DNA of 64,000 nucleotides from Streptomyces reniochalinae (GCF_003323735.1 NZ_QOIM01000040.1:248001-312000); one strand, 5' to 3'; positions 7,125 through 17,690 are shown, counted from the stretch's first letter. Notes: generated by a model not told the origin, from the sequence alone. Numbers and translations: made by a program.

Positions 7125-9863
7125 ATGACGGACTGGAACGCGGTGGACAGCCTGCGCGCGCTCGTCGAGGAACCGGCTCCCCCAGGGCACCCGGCGGCCA
7201 CGGGGGAACACGTCGTCACCCCCGGGCCACACTGGGTGCACGTGCGGCCCCACGAGGCGGACCCGCTGCCCGGCGAGGGCTGGAAGCTGCACATCTCCTC
7301 CCGGGCCGCCACCCTCCCCGCGCTCGCCGAGGTGCTGCTGCCCAGACTGCTGCGGGAGCGGTGCCGCTTCAAGGTCGTGCGCTCCGCGCGGGCGCTCGCC
7401 CTCATGAACGACGGACAGCGCAGCCCCGCCTCGGTCGGCAAGGCCGTCACGGTCTACCCGTCCGCAGGGCGCGTCCGCGGCCTCGGCCTGGAGCTGGCCG
7501 CGCTGCTGCGCGGCCACGAGGGCCCCCGGGTGCTCAGCGACCGCCGGGTCGCCGCCGACGCACCCGTCTACTACCGGTACGGCCCCTTCCGGGCGCAGTG
7601 GCACGCGGGGGACAAGGGCACCCTCGTGGTGCGGCTGCACGGCGCGGACGGTGAGGTCTTCGACGCGGCCGCCACCCTCGACTACCGGCAGCCGTCCTGG
7701 GCCCGCGACCCCTTCAAGCCGGAGGCCGGCCCCCGGGACCCGGCGCCTGACGACCCCGACCACGGCGAAGGCGCGGCCGAAGCGCCGCTGCTGGGCGGGC
7801 GCTACCGGGTGCTGGAGGGCCTGCGGGAGTCGGCGCGCGGCAACGTCTACCGCGCCGAGGACATCCGCGCCCCCGGCCCGGCCCACGGCTCCGCGCGCCC
7901 CACGCTCGTCGTCAAGCAGGCGCGCGCCTACGTGGCCGAGAACGCGGACGGTGTGGACGTCCGAGCGCGGCTGCGCAACGAGCGGCGGGTGCTGGAGACC
8001 TGCGCCGGGGTGCCCGGCATCCCCGCCTTCGTCGACCACTTCGCGCACGAGGCGGACGAATACCTGGTCACCACGGACGCCGGGGACACCAACCTGCTCC
8101 GCCACATACGCGGGAACGGCGCCCTGCTGCCGCCGGTCCCCGGAGCCGGCCCCGGCCGCGGTCTCGGCCCCGGCGGCGAGGGAAGCGCGGCGCGTGCCGA
8201 GCGCGAGCGGCGCGCGGAGCGCTTCGCCCGGCTGTGCGGCGACCTGGCCACCACCCTCCTGGCGCTGCACGAGAGGGGCGTGGTCATGCGGGACATCTCG
8301 CCGCGCAACGTCGTCCTGGGCCCGCGCCGCGCCCACCTGATCGACTTCGGGATCTCGGCGCTCGACGGCCTCCACCTGCCCGGCGGCACCCCCGGGTTCG
8401 CGCCCCGCGAGCAGCTCGACAAGACGGCTGAGCCCCGCCCCCAGGACGACCACTTCGCGCTGGGCATGGTCCTCGCCTACGCCGCGACCGGACTGCTGCC
8501 CGTGGTGGGGGCCGCCACCACCCGGCTGGCACGCGAGCGGCAACTGGCCTGCCTCGCGGCCGTCTACGGCGAGAGCCGCGCCGCGCTGCGGGCCACGCTG
8601 GCGCAGCTGCAAAGCGGCGACGCGGACGCCGGGCGCAGCGCCCTGCTGGCCCTGGCCACCCAGCCACCGGCACAAGAACCCGCACCGGCGGCGCCCCCAC
8701 CGGCGCCCGCCCCCGCCTCCGCGCCCCGCCCGGCAGGGCCGCCGTCCCGCACGGCGGGGACCGCGTCGCGCGCACACCTGGCGCAGGCGGTGCGGGAAGC
8801 GCTGCTGGCGGGCGTCGCCGACTACCAGTTCGGCGGCGAGTACGCCGACTTCCCCGCCGTGGACGCGAGCCTCTACACCGGCAGCGCCGGAGTCGGCCTC
8901 GAACTGCTGCACCACCGGGAGGAGCCCGGCGTCGCCAAGGTCCTCGACCAGCTCGCCGCGCACGCGCACGACGGGCTGCGCCGCGTCGCGCTGCCACCCG
9001 GGCTCTTCTCGGGGCGTACCGGCACCGAGCTCTTCCTCGCCGGGGCGCGCGCGGCCGGTGTGGCCGTACCCGAGGGGCCGCTGCCCGGCGGCACCGAGTG
9101 GAGCGCGCCGGAGCCCGAGACGGACGTGATCAGCGGCCGTGCCGGAGTGGGGCTGGCGGCGCTGTCGCTGGGCGACCTGGACGCGGCGCGCGAACAGGCC
9201 GGGCGCCTGGCCGCGCTGCCGCCCCGCACCGCGCCGCGGGACGAGGACGACGCGAGCGGCAGCGACCCCGGATTCGGCTACGCGCACGGGTTCGCCGGGA
9301 CGACCGACCTCCTGCTGCTCGTCGCGGCGCGCACGCCCGACGACTCGGCTCTGCTGAGCGCCGCGCACGCCCACGCGCGCGAACTGGCCCGCCGCACGGT
9401 CCAGCTGGCCGCTGCCTCGCGCGGCCCCGAGGCCCTGCCGATGGTGGCCTCCTGGTGCCGCGGCCTGGCGGGCGCCGCCCGCACGCTCCAGCACGCCCGC
9501 GAACTCTTCGCCGGCGAAACTGACTTCGCCCCGGCCGCCGAACAGGCCGCGCTGGCCGCCGCCGAGTGGGTGCCGCGCATGGAGACGCCGGGCCAGTGCT
9601 GCGGCGCCAGCGGCGTGGGCACCATGCTGGTGGAGCTGGCGCGGGCGACCGGAGACGGCCGCTGGCTGGAGGCCGCGCACGAGGTGGCGGACCATCTGCT
9701 GCGGCGCAGCCTCGGCCCCGACGAGGCGCCCGCCCTGCTGAACACCGAGCTCCAGGAGACCCCGTACTCCTGGGCGCAGGGCTACGCCGGGATCCTCACC
9801 TTCCTGCGCCGCCTGGAGCACCCGGACAGCCCCGGCGTGCTCGGCCCCGCTGCCTCGGAGTGA
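7125..9863 (+). CDS. lanL: class IV lanthionine synthetase (LanL: lyase-kinase-cyclase)
   Basis: 912 aa, ATG with GGGGGAG 8 nt upstream. Three domains are readable. Residues 1-200: lyase-like region with GWKLHISS and YYRYGPF. About 225-500: Ser/Thr kinase-like domain with GRYRVLEGL, Lys264 (VVKQAR), Asp390 in MRDISPRNVVL and Asp407 in DFG. About 550-912: LanC cyclase with DVISGRAGVG, AHGFAG, Cys778 in SWCRG and Cys825-Cys826 in CCG. Retained zinc ligands argue for class IV LanL over class III LanKC, whose cyclase lacks them. The CCG variant in place of CHG gives an all-Cys zinc site. A Pro/Ala linker separates kinase and cyclase. No transporter or protease gene is adjacent. Confidence 0.88.
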   Translation: MTDWNAVDSLRALVEEPAPPGHPAATGEHVVTPGPHWVHVRPHEADPLPGEGWKLHISSRAATLPALAEVLLPRLLRERCRFKVVRSARALALMNDGQRSPASVGKAVTVYPSAGRVRGLGLELAALLRGHEGPRVLSDRRVAADAPVYYRYGPFRAQWHAGDKGTLVVRLHGADGEVFDAAATLDYRQPSWARDPFKPEAGPRDPAPDDPDHGEGAAEAPLLGGRYRVLEGLRESARGNVYRAEDIRAPGPAHGSARPTLVVKQARAYVAENADGVDVRARLRNERRVLETCAGVPGIPAFVDHFAHEADEYLVTTDAGDTNLLRHIRGNGALLPPVPGAGPGRGLGPGGEGSAARAERERRAERFARLCGDLATTLLALHERGVVMRDISPRNVVLGPRRAHLIDFGISALDGLHLPGGTPGFAPREQLDKTAEPRPQDDHFALGMVLAYAATGLLPVVGAATTRLARERQLACLAAVYGESRAALRATLAQLQSGDADAGRSALLALATQPPAQEPAPAAPPPAPAPASAPRPAGPPSRTAGTASRAHLAQAVREALLAGVADYQFGGEYADFPAVDASLYTGSAGVGLELLHHREEPGVAKVLDQLAAHAHDGLRRVALPPGLFSGRTGTELFLAGARAAGVAVPEGPLPGGTEWSAPEPETDVISGRAGVGLAALSLGDLDAAREQAGRLAALPPRTAPRDEDDASGSDPGFGYAHGFAGTTDLLLLVAARTPDDSALLSAAHAHARELARRTVQLAAASRGPEALPMVASWCRGLAGAARTLQHARELFAGETDFAPAAEQAALAAAEWVPRMETPGQCCGASGVGTMLVELARATGDGRWLEAAHEVADHLLRRSLGPDEAPALLNTELQETPYSWAQGYAGILTFLRRLEHPDSPGVLGPAASE

Positions 9864-9914
9864 GGGAGCGGGGCCGGCGGCGCACAGAGGAGGGGCGGGC
9901 GGGCCGCCCGGGCC

Positions 9915-11693
<1,779 letters not shown>

Positions 11694-11844
11694 CGAACTC
11701 TCCTGGTTCGGTGCAGGTGGTACCCGGACGGCGGCGCCTGGGCGCGACAGGACAGTGTCGACGCCGCCGCCCGGAGTCGGTGGGTGTAAGCCCGCAGGTC
11801 AGGAACCGGGAGGGGTGTCCGGGGTGACCCGGGTGGGGCGTTTC

Positions 11845-12756
11845 TCAGTTGGCGCCGTCGGGGTTCTCGCCCGACAGCCGCTTGACGCTGCGCACCAGCG
11901 CCGAGTGGTCGAGCCCGCCGTCGCCCTGCGCACGCAGCGAGGCGACGAGCTGGGCGACCAGCGCACCGGCCGGTACGGCGGCGCCGACGGCGCGGGCCGC
12001 GTCGGTCACGATGCCCATGTCCTTGTGGTGCAGGTCGATCTTGAAGCCGGGCTGGTAGTCGCCGGCCAGGATGCTGTCCTTCTTGCGGGTCAGCACGGTG
12101 GAGCCCGCCAGGCCGCCGTTGAGCACGTCGAGCGCCGCGTTCAGGTCCACGCCGGACTTCTTGAGGAAGACCACGGCCTCGGCCACGGCCTCGATGTTGA
12201 CGGCGACGATCAGCTGGTTGGCCGCCTTGACGGTCTGGCCGGAGCCGGCCGGGCCGCACAGCACGATCGTCTTGCCGAGGGCCTCGAGGATCGGCTTCGC
12301 CGCGTCGAAGTCCTCCTGCTCGCCGCCGACCATGATGGAGAGCACGGCCTCGATCGCGCCCGCCTCGCCGCCGGAGACCGGGGCGTCGAGGGCGCGCACC
12401 CCCTTGGCCTTGGCGGCCGCGGCGACCTCGATGGAGGTCTGCGGGGTGATCGAGGACATGTCGATGATCAGGCCGCCCTCGCGGATGTTCTCCAGGACGC
12501 CACCCTCGTGCAGGACGACGGCCTCGACCTGCGGGGAGGCCGGAACCATCGTGATCACGACGTCGGCGTCCTCGACGGCCTCCGCGATGGAGGAGGCGCC
12601 CTTGCCGCCGTCCTTGGCGAACTGCTCGACCTTCTCGGTCTCCAGTGTGTACGCCGTGACGTCGTAGCCCGCCTTGAGCAGATTGCGGGCCATGGGGTCG
12701 CCCATGATGCCCAGACCGATGAAGCCGATCTTGGTGTTGCCGGCCGTGTGAGCCAT
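11845..12756 (-). CDS. glxR: 2-hydroxy-3-oxopropionate (tartronate semialdehyde) reductase
   Basis: 303 aa from the ATG at 12756 with GGAAAGG upstream. A beta-hydroxyacid dehydrogenase: N-terminal NAD(P) site IGFIGLGIMGDPMARNLLKAG, substrate-binding DAPVSGGEAGA near residue 120, and the catalytic-Lys region GSGQTVKAANQLIV near 170. It reduces tartronate semialdehyde from Gcl to D-glycerate. Its place between hyi and gcl on the same strand fixes the role within the glyoxylate branch of allantoin breakdown. Confidence 0.94.
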   Translation of the reverse strand: MAHTAGNTKIGFIGLGIMGDPMARNLLKAGYDVTAYTLETEKVEQFAKDGGKGASSIAEAVEDADVVITMVPASPQVEAVVLHEGGVLENIREGGLIIDMSSITPQTSIEVAAAAKAKGVRALDAPVSGGEAGAIEAVLSIMVGGEQEDFDAAKPILEALGKTIVLCGPAGSGQTVKAANQLIVAVNIEAVAEAVVFLKKSGVDLNAALDVLNGGLAGSTVLTRKKDSILAGDYQPGFKIDLHHKDMGIVTDAARAVGAAVPAGALVAQLVASLRAQGDGGLDHSALVRSVKRLSGENPDGAN

Positions 12757-12837
12757 GACTGCTTGCCTTTCCCAGATCCTGTCGTTGCCCGCCCCGCGCA
12801 CGGGGCACTGCCCCGGACCGCGTCCGGGGGAGGGTGA

Positions 12838-13656
12838 TTACTTGCCGAGCCAGCCGAAGGAGGCCGCGCTGCCGTTGTCGCCCGGCTTGTACTCCAGCCC
12901 GATCAGACCGTCGTAGCCGGCCTTGTCCAGCCGGCCGATGAGGTCGTCGAAGTCGAGGGAGCCGGTACCCGGCGCGCCGCGGCCCGGGTTGTCGGCGATC
13001 TGTACGTGCCCGGTCTTGGCGGCGTAGCGCTCGATGACGCCCGCCAGGTCCTCGCCGTTCATGGACAGGTGGTAGAGGTCCATGAGGAACCGCGCGTTGC
13101 CCAGCCCGGTCGCCTCGTTCACCTTGTCGACGACCTCGATCGCCTTCGGGGCGCTCACCAGCGGGCACTTGGGCGACTCGGGCGCGTTGAGCGCCTCGAT
13201 CAGCAGGACGCCGCCCACCCGGTCCGCCTCCCGCGCGGCCAGCTGGAGGTTCTCCAGCGCGAGTGCGTCCTGCTCCTGCTCGGTGACGCCCTCGACGCGG
13301 TTGCCGTAGAGGGCGTTGAACGCCTTGCAGCCCAGCGACCGGGCGAAGTCCGCGGCCACCTTCAGGTTGGCGCGGAACCTCTCCGACTCCTGGCCGGGGA
13401 TGGACAGGGCGCCCCTGTCCGGGCCGGGGAGCTGTCCCGCGTAGAAGTTCAGCCCGGTGAGCTGGACGCCCGCGTCCTCGATGGCGCTGCGCAGCGCGTC
13501 GAGTGCGGAGCGCTCGGGCACGGGGGCGTCGACCCACGGCCACCACAGCTCGATCTTGTCGAACCCCGCGGCGGCGGCCGCCGCCGGGCGCTCCAGCAGG
13601 GGCAGCTCGGTGAAGAGGATCGAGGCGTTGACGGTGAACCGGTCCGAGGAGACCAC
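12838..13656 (-). CDS. hyi: hydroxypyruvate isomerase
   Basis: 272 aa from a GTG at 13656, preceded by AAGGAAGGAAGGGCG; the frame is open further upstream but crosses the promoter and operators. A TIM-barrel sugar-isomerase-type protein (AP_endonuc_2 fold) with FTVNASILFTELPLLER, WWPWVDAPVPE, GLNFYAGQLPGPDRG, LLIEALN, LMDLYHLSMNGEDL and HVQIADNPGRGAPG. It interconverts hydroxypyruvate and tartronate semialdehyde. First gene of the hyi-glxR-gcl unit, 81 nt before glxR, stop TAA. Confidence 0.92.
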   Translation of the reverse strand: MVSSDRFTVNASILFTELPLLERPAAAAAAGFDKIELWWPWVDAPVPERSALDALRSAIEDAGVQLTGLNFYAGQLPGPDRGALSIPGQESERFRANLKVAADFARSLGCKAFNALYGNRVEGVTEQEQDALALENLQLAAREADRVGGVLLIEALNAPESPKCPLVSAPKAIEVVDKVNEATGLGNARFLMDLYHLSMNGEDLAGVIERYAAKTGHVQIADNPGRGAPGTGSLDFDDLIGRLDKAGYDGLIGLEYKPGDNGSAASFGWLGK

Positions 13657-13708
13657 TGCGACCGCCCTTCCTTCCTTGGGGGTTTCGTCCGGTGAGCGCG
13701 TCGAGTAA

Positions 13709-13773
13709 TTCCGTATTGTGAAACTCGTATTCTGCTCACTGGAAGATTGCTCTCCGGGCGGCCCTCCTGTCAA
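13709..13773 (-). promoter_or_regulatory. hyi-glxR-gcl promoter with tandem 15-bp operators
   Basis: Minus-strand TTGACA (13768-13773) and CAATCT (13744-13749) with an 18-nt spacer. Two 15-bp palindromic sites, TTCTGCTCACTGGAA (13730-13744) and TTCCGTATTGTGAAA (13709-13723), lie over and just after the -10 box, 21 bp apart start to start. The same arrangement occurs at aceB and allR/allB. The likely binder is the IclR-type regulator at 38835-39668. Confidence 0.65.
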
Positions 13774-13867
13774 GAGCCGCAGGCGGTCGCGGACAGCGAA
13801 GAGCCCCGGGCTCCGCCGGAATGACGGAGCCCGGGGCTCGATGTGCAAGCGCTGCCGACGCGCCTGT

Positions 13868-14749
13868 TCAGGGCTTGCGGGCGACCCCCGCCCACATGCT
13901 CACCAGCGCGTCCGTGGCGTCCCCCGGATCGTGCGGAGGCAGGTTCACGACCTGCGAGGTGTCCTGGTCCGGGTGCCAGCGGTGCGGCACCTCGATACCC
14001 GGCTCGACGAGGTCGAGCCCCTCGAAGAAGCGGGCGAACTCCTCCTTCGGCCGCACCTGGGCGCTGCCCCCGTCCATCTTGTAGACCTCCATGGCCTGCT
14101 CCCACTCCTCGGGCGCGAAGTCCGGGGTGCACTGGGAGAGGACGACGTAGCTGCCGGCGGGTATCGCCTCGACCAGATGCCGGACGATGCCGTGCGCGTC
14201 GTGCTCGTCGGTGATGTAGTGCAGCAGCCCCACCAGACACAGCGCGACCGGCCGGTCGAGGTCGAGCGTCTCGCGCACCTGCGCGGAGTGCAGGATGCTG
14301 TCAGGCCGGGTGATGTCCGCGTCCACGTACGCCGTGCGCCCCTCGGCCGAGCCGGTCAGCAGGGCGCGGGCGTGCGCGAGCACGATCGGATCGTTGTCCG
14401 CGTAGACGACGCGCGCCCGCGGCGCCATCGCCTGCACCACCTCGTGCAGGTTGGGGCTGGTGGGGATGCCGGTGCCGATGTCCAGGAACTGGTGGATGCC
14501 GCGCTCGGCCAGGAACCGCGCGGCGCGGTGCATGAAGGCGCGGTTGGCGCGGGCGGCGTTGCGGAACCCGGGGAAGGCTGCCAGCAGCTTCTCGGCCACT
14601 TCCCGGTCCGGCGGGAAGTTGGTCTTGCCGCCCAGGAAGTAGTCGTAGATGCGGGCGCTGTGGTGCCGGTCGAGGCCCAGGTCGCGCTCGCTGTGCGGTG
14701 GCCTGGCGGCACGCTCCGTCCGCCGTCGCCGCTCGCCGTTCCGGTCCAT
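13868..14749 (-). CDS. DUF574/Methyltransf_19-type SAM-dependent methyltransferase
   Basis: 293 aa from the ATG at 14749 (MDRNGERRRR). Typical motifs of this Streptomyces-rich family: HHSARIYDYFLGGKTNFPPDRE near residue 30, ANRAFMHRAARFLAERGIHQ, the SAM site FLDIGTGIPTSPNLHEV, VVYADNDPIVLAHARALL, and LVGLLHYITDEH. It belongs to a family annotated as SAM-dependent methyltransferases, often found beside XRE/DUF5753 regulators, as here (next gene, divergent). Substrate unknown. A single gene, not obviously part of the ureide pathway. Confidence 0.85.
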   Translation of the reverse strand: MDRNGERRRRTERAARPPHSERDLGLDRHHSARIYDYFLGGKTNFPPDREVAEKLLAAFPGFRNAARANRAFMHRAARFLAERGIHQFLDIGTGIPTSPNLHEVVQAMAPRARVVYADNDPIVLAHARALLTGSAEGRTAYVDADITRPDSILHSAQVRETLDLDRPVALCLVGLLHYITDEHDAHGIVRHLVEAIPAGSYVVLSQCTPDFAPEEWEQAMEVYKMDGGSAQVRPKEEFARFFEGLDLVEPGIEVPHRWHPDQDTSQVVNLPPHDPGDATDALVSMWAGVARKP

Positions 14750-14994
14750 GTGTCTGCCCCTGTCGTCGCCTGAGCTGTGGGCGGCATCGTAGTGGCCCCA
14801 GGTGTGCCGAGCGCTCCATTCTGCGACACCAACTGCCGTGTCTCGAAGGGTGGTTGCGTGGTGCTCCGGGAGGGGGTATGGGGGCGCCCCGGCGGACACG
14901 GGCACGCCGGGGCGCGTATTCTCCCGGTGCCTGTACCGGACCGGTGCTCAGGTGCCACACTGTTGTGACCGCCCAGTCACCCTTGGGAGTCGGA

Positions 14995-15900
14995 ATGTCC
15001 GCCATGATGCAGCCGTCAGGGGCGCCGTCGCGTGGGGGCGCGTCAGAAGCGCCGAACGGCCCCACCGCGCTGCGCATCATCCTGGGTGTCAAGCTGCGCA
15101 GGTTGCGGCAGGCGCTGGACATCTCCCGGGAGGACGCGGGCCGCGCCATCCGCGGCTCCCACGCCAAGATCACCCGGCTGGAGCGCGGTCAGGTCGGCGC
15201 CAAGGAACGCGACCTGCGGGATCTGCTGACGCTCTACGGCCTCCACGACCGGGAGGAGCGTGAGGAGTTCTTCGACCTCGCCCGCCAGGCCAACTCGCCG
15301 GGCTGGTGGTACCAGTACTCGGACGTGCTGGAGGACTGGTTCGAGCTGCACCTCGGCCTGGAGGACGCGGCCTCCCTGATCAGGACGTACGAGGTCCAGT
15401 TCCTGCCGGGGCTGTTGCAGACCGAGGAGTACGCGCACGCCGTCAGCCGCCTCGGCTACCCCAACACCGAGCCGCGCAAGGTCGCGCGGATCGTGGATCT
15501 GCGCATGGCCCGCCAGAAGCTGCTGCACCGCTCGGATCCGCCGCGCCTGTGGGCCGTGGTCGACGAGGCCGTGGTCCGTCGGCCGTTCGGCGGCGCCGAG
15601 GTGATGCGGGCGCAGCTCGAACACCTGCTGAAGGTCGTGCGGCTGCCGCACGTCACTCTCCAGGTCGCGCCCTTCGAGGTGACCGCGGCGGCGGCCGGCA
15701 CGCCGGTGACGCTGCTCAGGTTCGCCGACCCGGACCTGCCCGACAAGGTCTATCTGGAGCACCTGACCAACGCGGTCTACCTCGACAAGCCCGCCGAGAT
15801 CGACCAGTACACGCTGATCATGGACCGGCTGTGCGCCGAGGCGTTCTCGCCGAAGGAGACGGTCTCCTTCATCGAGGAGCTCCTGGAGGAGCTGCACTGA
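14995..15900 (+). CDS. XRE-family regulator with DUF5753-like C-terminal domain
   Basis: 301 aa from the ATG at 14995 with GGGAG 5 nt upstream. The N-terminal helix-turn-helix (about residues 25-80: LRRLRQALDISREDAGRAI, SHAKITRLERGQVG) is followed by the long C-terminal module seen in many Streptomyces XRE proteins (LEDAASLIRTYEVQFLPGLL, LWAVVDEAVVRRPFGG, HVTLQVAPFEV, FIEELLEELH). Divergent from the methyltransferase gene. Many relatives pair with a small DUF397 protein; none is visible here. Target genes unknown. Confidence 0.88.
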   Translation: MSAMMQPSGAPSRGGASEAPNGPTALRIILGVKLRRLRQALDISREDAGRAIRGSHAKITRLERGQVGAKERDLRDLLTLYGLHDREEREEFFDLARQANSPGWWYQYSDVLEDWFELHLGLEDAASLIRTYEVQFLPGLLQTEEYAHAVSRLGYPNTEPRKVARIVDLRMARQKLLHRSDPPRLWAVVDEAVVRRPFGGAEVMRAQLEHLLKVVRLPHVTLQVAPFEVTAAAAGTPVTLLRFADPDLPDKVYLEHLTNAVYLDKPAEIDQYTLIMDRLCAEAFSPKETVSFIEELLEELH

Positions 15901-15938
15901 GCAGCCCGGGGCGCGGTGCCCTCGGTAGTGTGTGGCGC

Positions 15939-16193
15939 ATGGAACGCTTGCGTGTGGAGTTCACGACCGAGCCTTTCGACCTCGACGAGGCTCCTCGGCA
16001 CGCTGTCGTGGCCCGGGAGGTCGTCCAGGGTGCGGCACTGGATGCCGTGGACGTCGGCCCCTTCGGCAACACCGCCGAGGGCTCGGGCGAACAGGTGCTG
16101 GCGGCCGTGACCGAGCTGCTGCGCCGCTCGCTGGAGGCGGGGGCGACCCGGGTCTCCCTCCAGGTCAACGTGATCGGGGAGGACGAGGGCTGA
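15939..16193 (+). CDS. small protein resembling the MTH1187/thiamine-binding (DUF77) family
   Basis: 84 aa, ATG at 15939. The pattern MERLRVEFTTEPFD... followed by GPFGNTAEGSGEQVLAAV and EAGATRVSLQVNVIGED resembles the ferredoxin-like thiamine-binding YqgV/DUF77 proteins, but the match is by eye and partial. Its stop overlaps the next start (ATGA at 16193), so the two are translationally coupled. No strong Shine-Dalgarno is seen. Function unknown; likely a partner of the downstream HTH protein. Confidence 0.55.
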   Translation: MERLRVEFTTEPFDLDEAPRHAVVAREVVQGAALDAVDVGPFGNTAEGSGEQVLAAVTELLRRSLEAGATRVSLQVNVIGEDEG

Positions 16194-16576
16194 TGGGGGA
16201 CGAGCCGCACGCCGCCCGCCATCCGTTCGTCGTGGCGGTCAAGCCGCTGGTCGACGCCATGGGAGGGGCGATGGTGGAGCCGGAACAGGCGCAGGGGGAC
16301 GACGTGGTCCTCGCCTGGGAGGGCGAGGACGTGGTGGCTGTACGGCTGCCGCACCTGTCCGACTCCCTCGACCACCTCCTGGCCGAACTGGAGAGGCGGC
16401 ACGGGGTGCCGCTCGCGGAGCTGGACCGCAGGAGCAAGCAGTCGGTGGTCCGGATCCTGGAGACGCGGGGAGCGTTCTCGGTCCGGCACGGGGTGGAGAC
16501 GGTGGCCGGCGCCCTGGGCGTTTCCCGCTTCACCGTCTACAACTACCTGAACCGGGACGACAGCCGCTCGGACTGA
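16193..16576 (+). CDS. small HTH regulator, YheO/DauR-like C-terminal HTH
   Basis: 127 aa. The C-terminal ~45 residues (SVVRILETRGAFSVRHGVET, VAGALGVSRFTVYNYLNR) match the HTH_22-type helix-turn-helix of YheO/DauR-like regulators, with the typical TVYNYL recognition-helix end. The N-terminal ~75 residues are not recognised. Start overlaps the preceding stop. Lying directly before the uricase operon, with a strong terminator between, it is a candidate regulator of purine catabolism; this is inference from position. Confidence 0.65.
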   Translation: MGDEPHAARHPFVVAVKPLVDAMGGAMVEPEQAQGDDVVLAWEGEDVVAVRLPHLSDSLDHLLAELERRHGVPLAELDRRSKQSVVRILETRGAFSVRHGVETVAGALGVSRFTVYNYLNRDDSRSD

Positions 16577-16608
16577 GGGTCTCCGGCGCCGCGCCGGGAA
16601 CCGCGAAG

Positions 16609-16642
16609 GAAAGCCCGCCATGCTTCCGCATGGCGGGCTTTC
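16609..16642 (+). terminator. rho-independent terminator
   Basis: A perfect 15-bp stem, GAAAGCCCGCCATGC / GCATGGCGGGCTTTC, with a TTCC loop, followed by GTTTCC. It ends the small HTH operon just upstream of the uricase promoter. Confidence 0.85.
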
Positions 16643-16644
16643 GT

Positions 16645-16705
16645 TTCCAAGATGTCGAAAAGGCTTCAACAAACTGTTGACGTGGTGTTGCCGGGGGACT
16701 TAGCT
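16645..16705 (+). promoter_or_regulatory. uraD operon promoter and operator
   Basis: TTGACG (16677-16682) and TTAGCT (16700-16705) are 17 nt apart. TTCAACAAACTGTTGAC (16665-16681) overlaps the -35 box and is identical to the katA operator in the same register. A weaker TTCC-N7-CGAA element (16645-16659) starts 21 bp upstream of the inner TCAACA palindrome. Confidence 0.65.
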
Positions 16706-16744
16706 GTTCCCAGCCCGAACAGCACCACGGCCACGGAGGGTCCC

Positions 16745-17263
16745 GTGACTTCGCGTTCGACGCCAGGTCTCACCTGGTTCAACACCGCCAAGGACGCCGA
16801 GGCGCGCGCCGCGCTCCACGACGTGTGCGCCGCAGGAAGCTGGGGGAGCGCGCTGCTCTCCCAGCGACCGTACGACAGCGCCGAGGCTCTCTTCGCGGCG
16901 AGTGACGAGGCCACCGGGGCCCTCACCGACGAGGGCCTCGACGAGGCCATGGCCGGGCACCCGCCCATCGGCCGCCCGAAGCCCGGCGACCCGACCTCGG
17001 CCCGCGAACAGCGGAGCATGGCCGGCGCCTCCGAGGCACTGAAGGCCGAGATGCTCGAACTCAACCTGGCCTACCAGGACAAGTTCGGGCACGTGTTCCT
17101 CATCTGCGCCACCGGCAAGACCGCCGAGGAGATGAGGGACGCCGTTCGTCACCGGATCGACAACTCCCCCCGGCAGGAGAGGGAGATCGTGCGGCGGGAA
17201 CTGGCGAAGATCAACCGTCTTCGACTCACCCGCCTCACGGAGGAAGGAGCCCCCACGGCATGA
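16745..17263 (+). CDS. uraD: OHCU decarboxylase
   Basis: 172 aa from GTG 16745, with GGAGG 5 nt upstream. Matches 2-oxo-4-hydroxy-4-carboxy-5-ureidoimidazoline decarboxylase: catalytic-His motif GHPPIGRP near residue 78, SAREQRSMAGA, LNLAYQDKFGHVFLICATGK and the C-terminal Arg/Glu helix (REIVRRELAKINRLRLTRL). It catalyses the last step from urate to S-allantoin. First of three coupled genes; its stop overlaps the uraH start (ATGA). Confidence 0.92.
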   Translation: MTSRSTPGLTWFNTAKDAEARAALHDVCAAGSWGSALLSQRPYDSAEALFAASDEATGALTDEGLDEAMAGHPPIGRPKPGDPTSAREQRSMAGASEALKAEMLELNLAYQDKFGHVFLICATGKTAEEMRDAVRHRIDNSPRQEREIVRRELAKINRLRLTRLTEEGAPTA

Positions 17264-17685
17264 GCGACGCGACGAGTACCTCGGTGTCCACGCACATCCT
17301 GGACACCAGCCTCGGCCGCCCGGCCGCGGAGGTCGGTGTACGGCTCTTCGTACGCCAGGGTGACGGACAGGCCGCATGGGCCGCGCACGGGGCGTCGAAA
17401 ACCGACGCCGACGGGCGCTGCAAGGACTTTCCGGCGCTGCCGGAAGGCACCACGCACGTACGGATCGTCTTCGAGACGGAGCCGTACTTCGCGCAACAGC
17501 ACAGTTCGAATCCGCGCAGCCAGCGCGAAGCCGCGGAACAGCAGGACGCCCCCCGCGTAAGGGACAGCGCACCAGGCAGCTTCTTTCCCGAGGTCACCAT
17601 CGTGTTCGCGGTCGACCCGGGCGAGCACTACCACGTGCCGCTGCTGCTCAACCCGTTCGGCTACTCCGTGTACCGAGGGAGCTGA
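17260..17685 (+). CDS. uraH: 5-hydroxyisourate hydrolase (transthyretin-like)
   Basis: 141 aa. The transthyretin-family signature is clear: STHILDTSLGRPAAEVGVRL at the N-terminus (catalytic His12), ADGRCKDFP, FFPEVTIVF, YHVPLLLNPFGYSVYRGS, with the C-terminal YRGS tetrapeptide characteristic of HIU hydrolases. It hydrolyses 5-hydroxyisourate from urate oxidase to OHCU. An insertion of about 20 residues (around PRSQREAAEQQDAPRVRD) lengthens it relative to typical bacterial members (about 110-120 aa). Overlaps uraD by 4 nt; 5 nt before urate oxidase. Confidence 0.95.
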   Translation: MSDATSTSVSTHILDTSLGRPAAEVGVRLFVRQGDGQAAWAAHGASKTDADGRCKDFPALPEGTTHVRIVFETEPYFAQQHSSNPRSQREAAEQQDAPRVRDSAPGSFFPEVTIVFAVDPGEHYHVPLLLNPFGYSVYRGS

Positions 17686-17690
17686 CACCT

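Noticed and set aside
7125..9863. Calling the synthetase class III LanKC
   Set aside because: The cyclase retains three zinc-type Cys (778, 825, 826), which class III enzymes lack, so class IV fits better.
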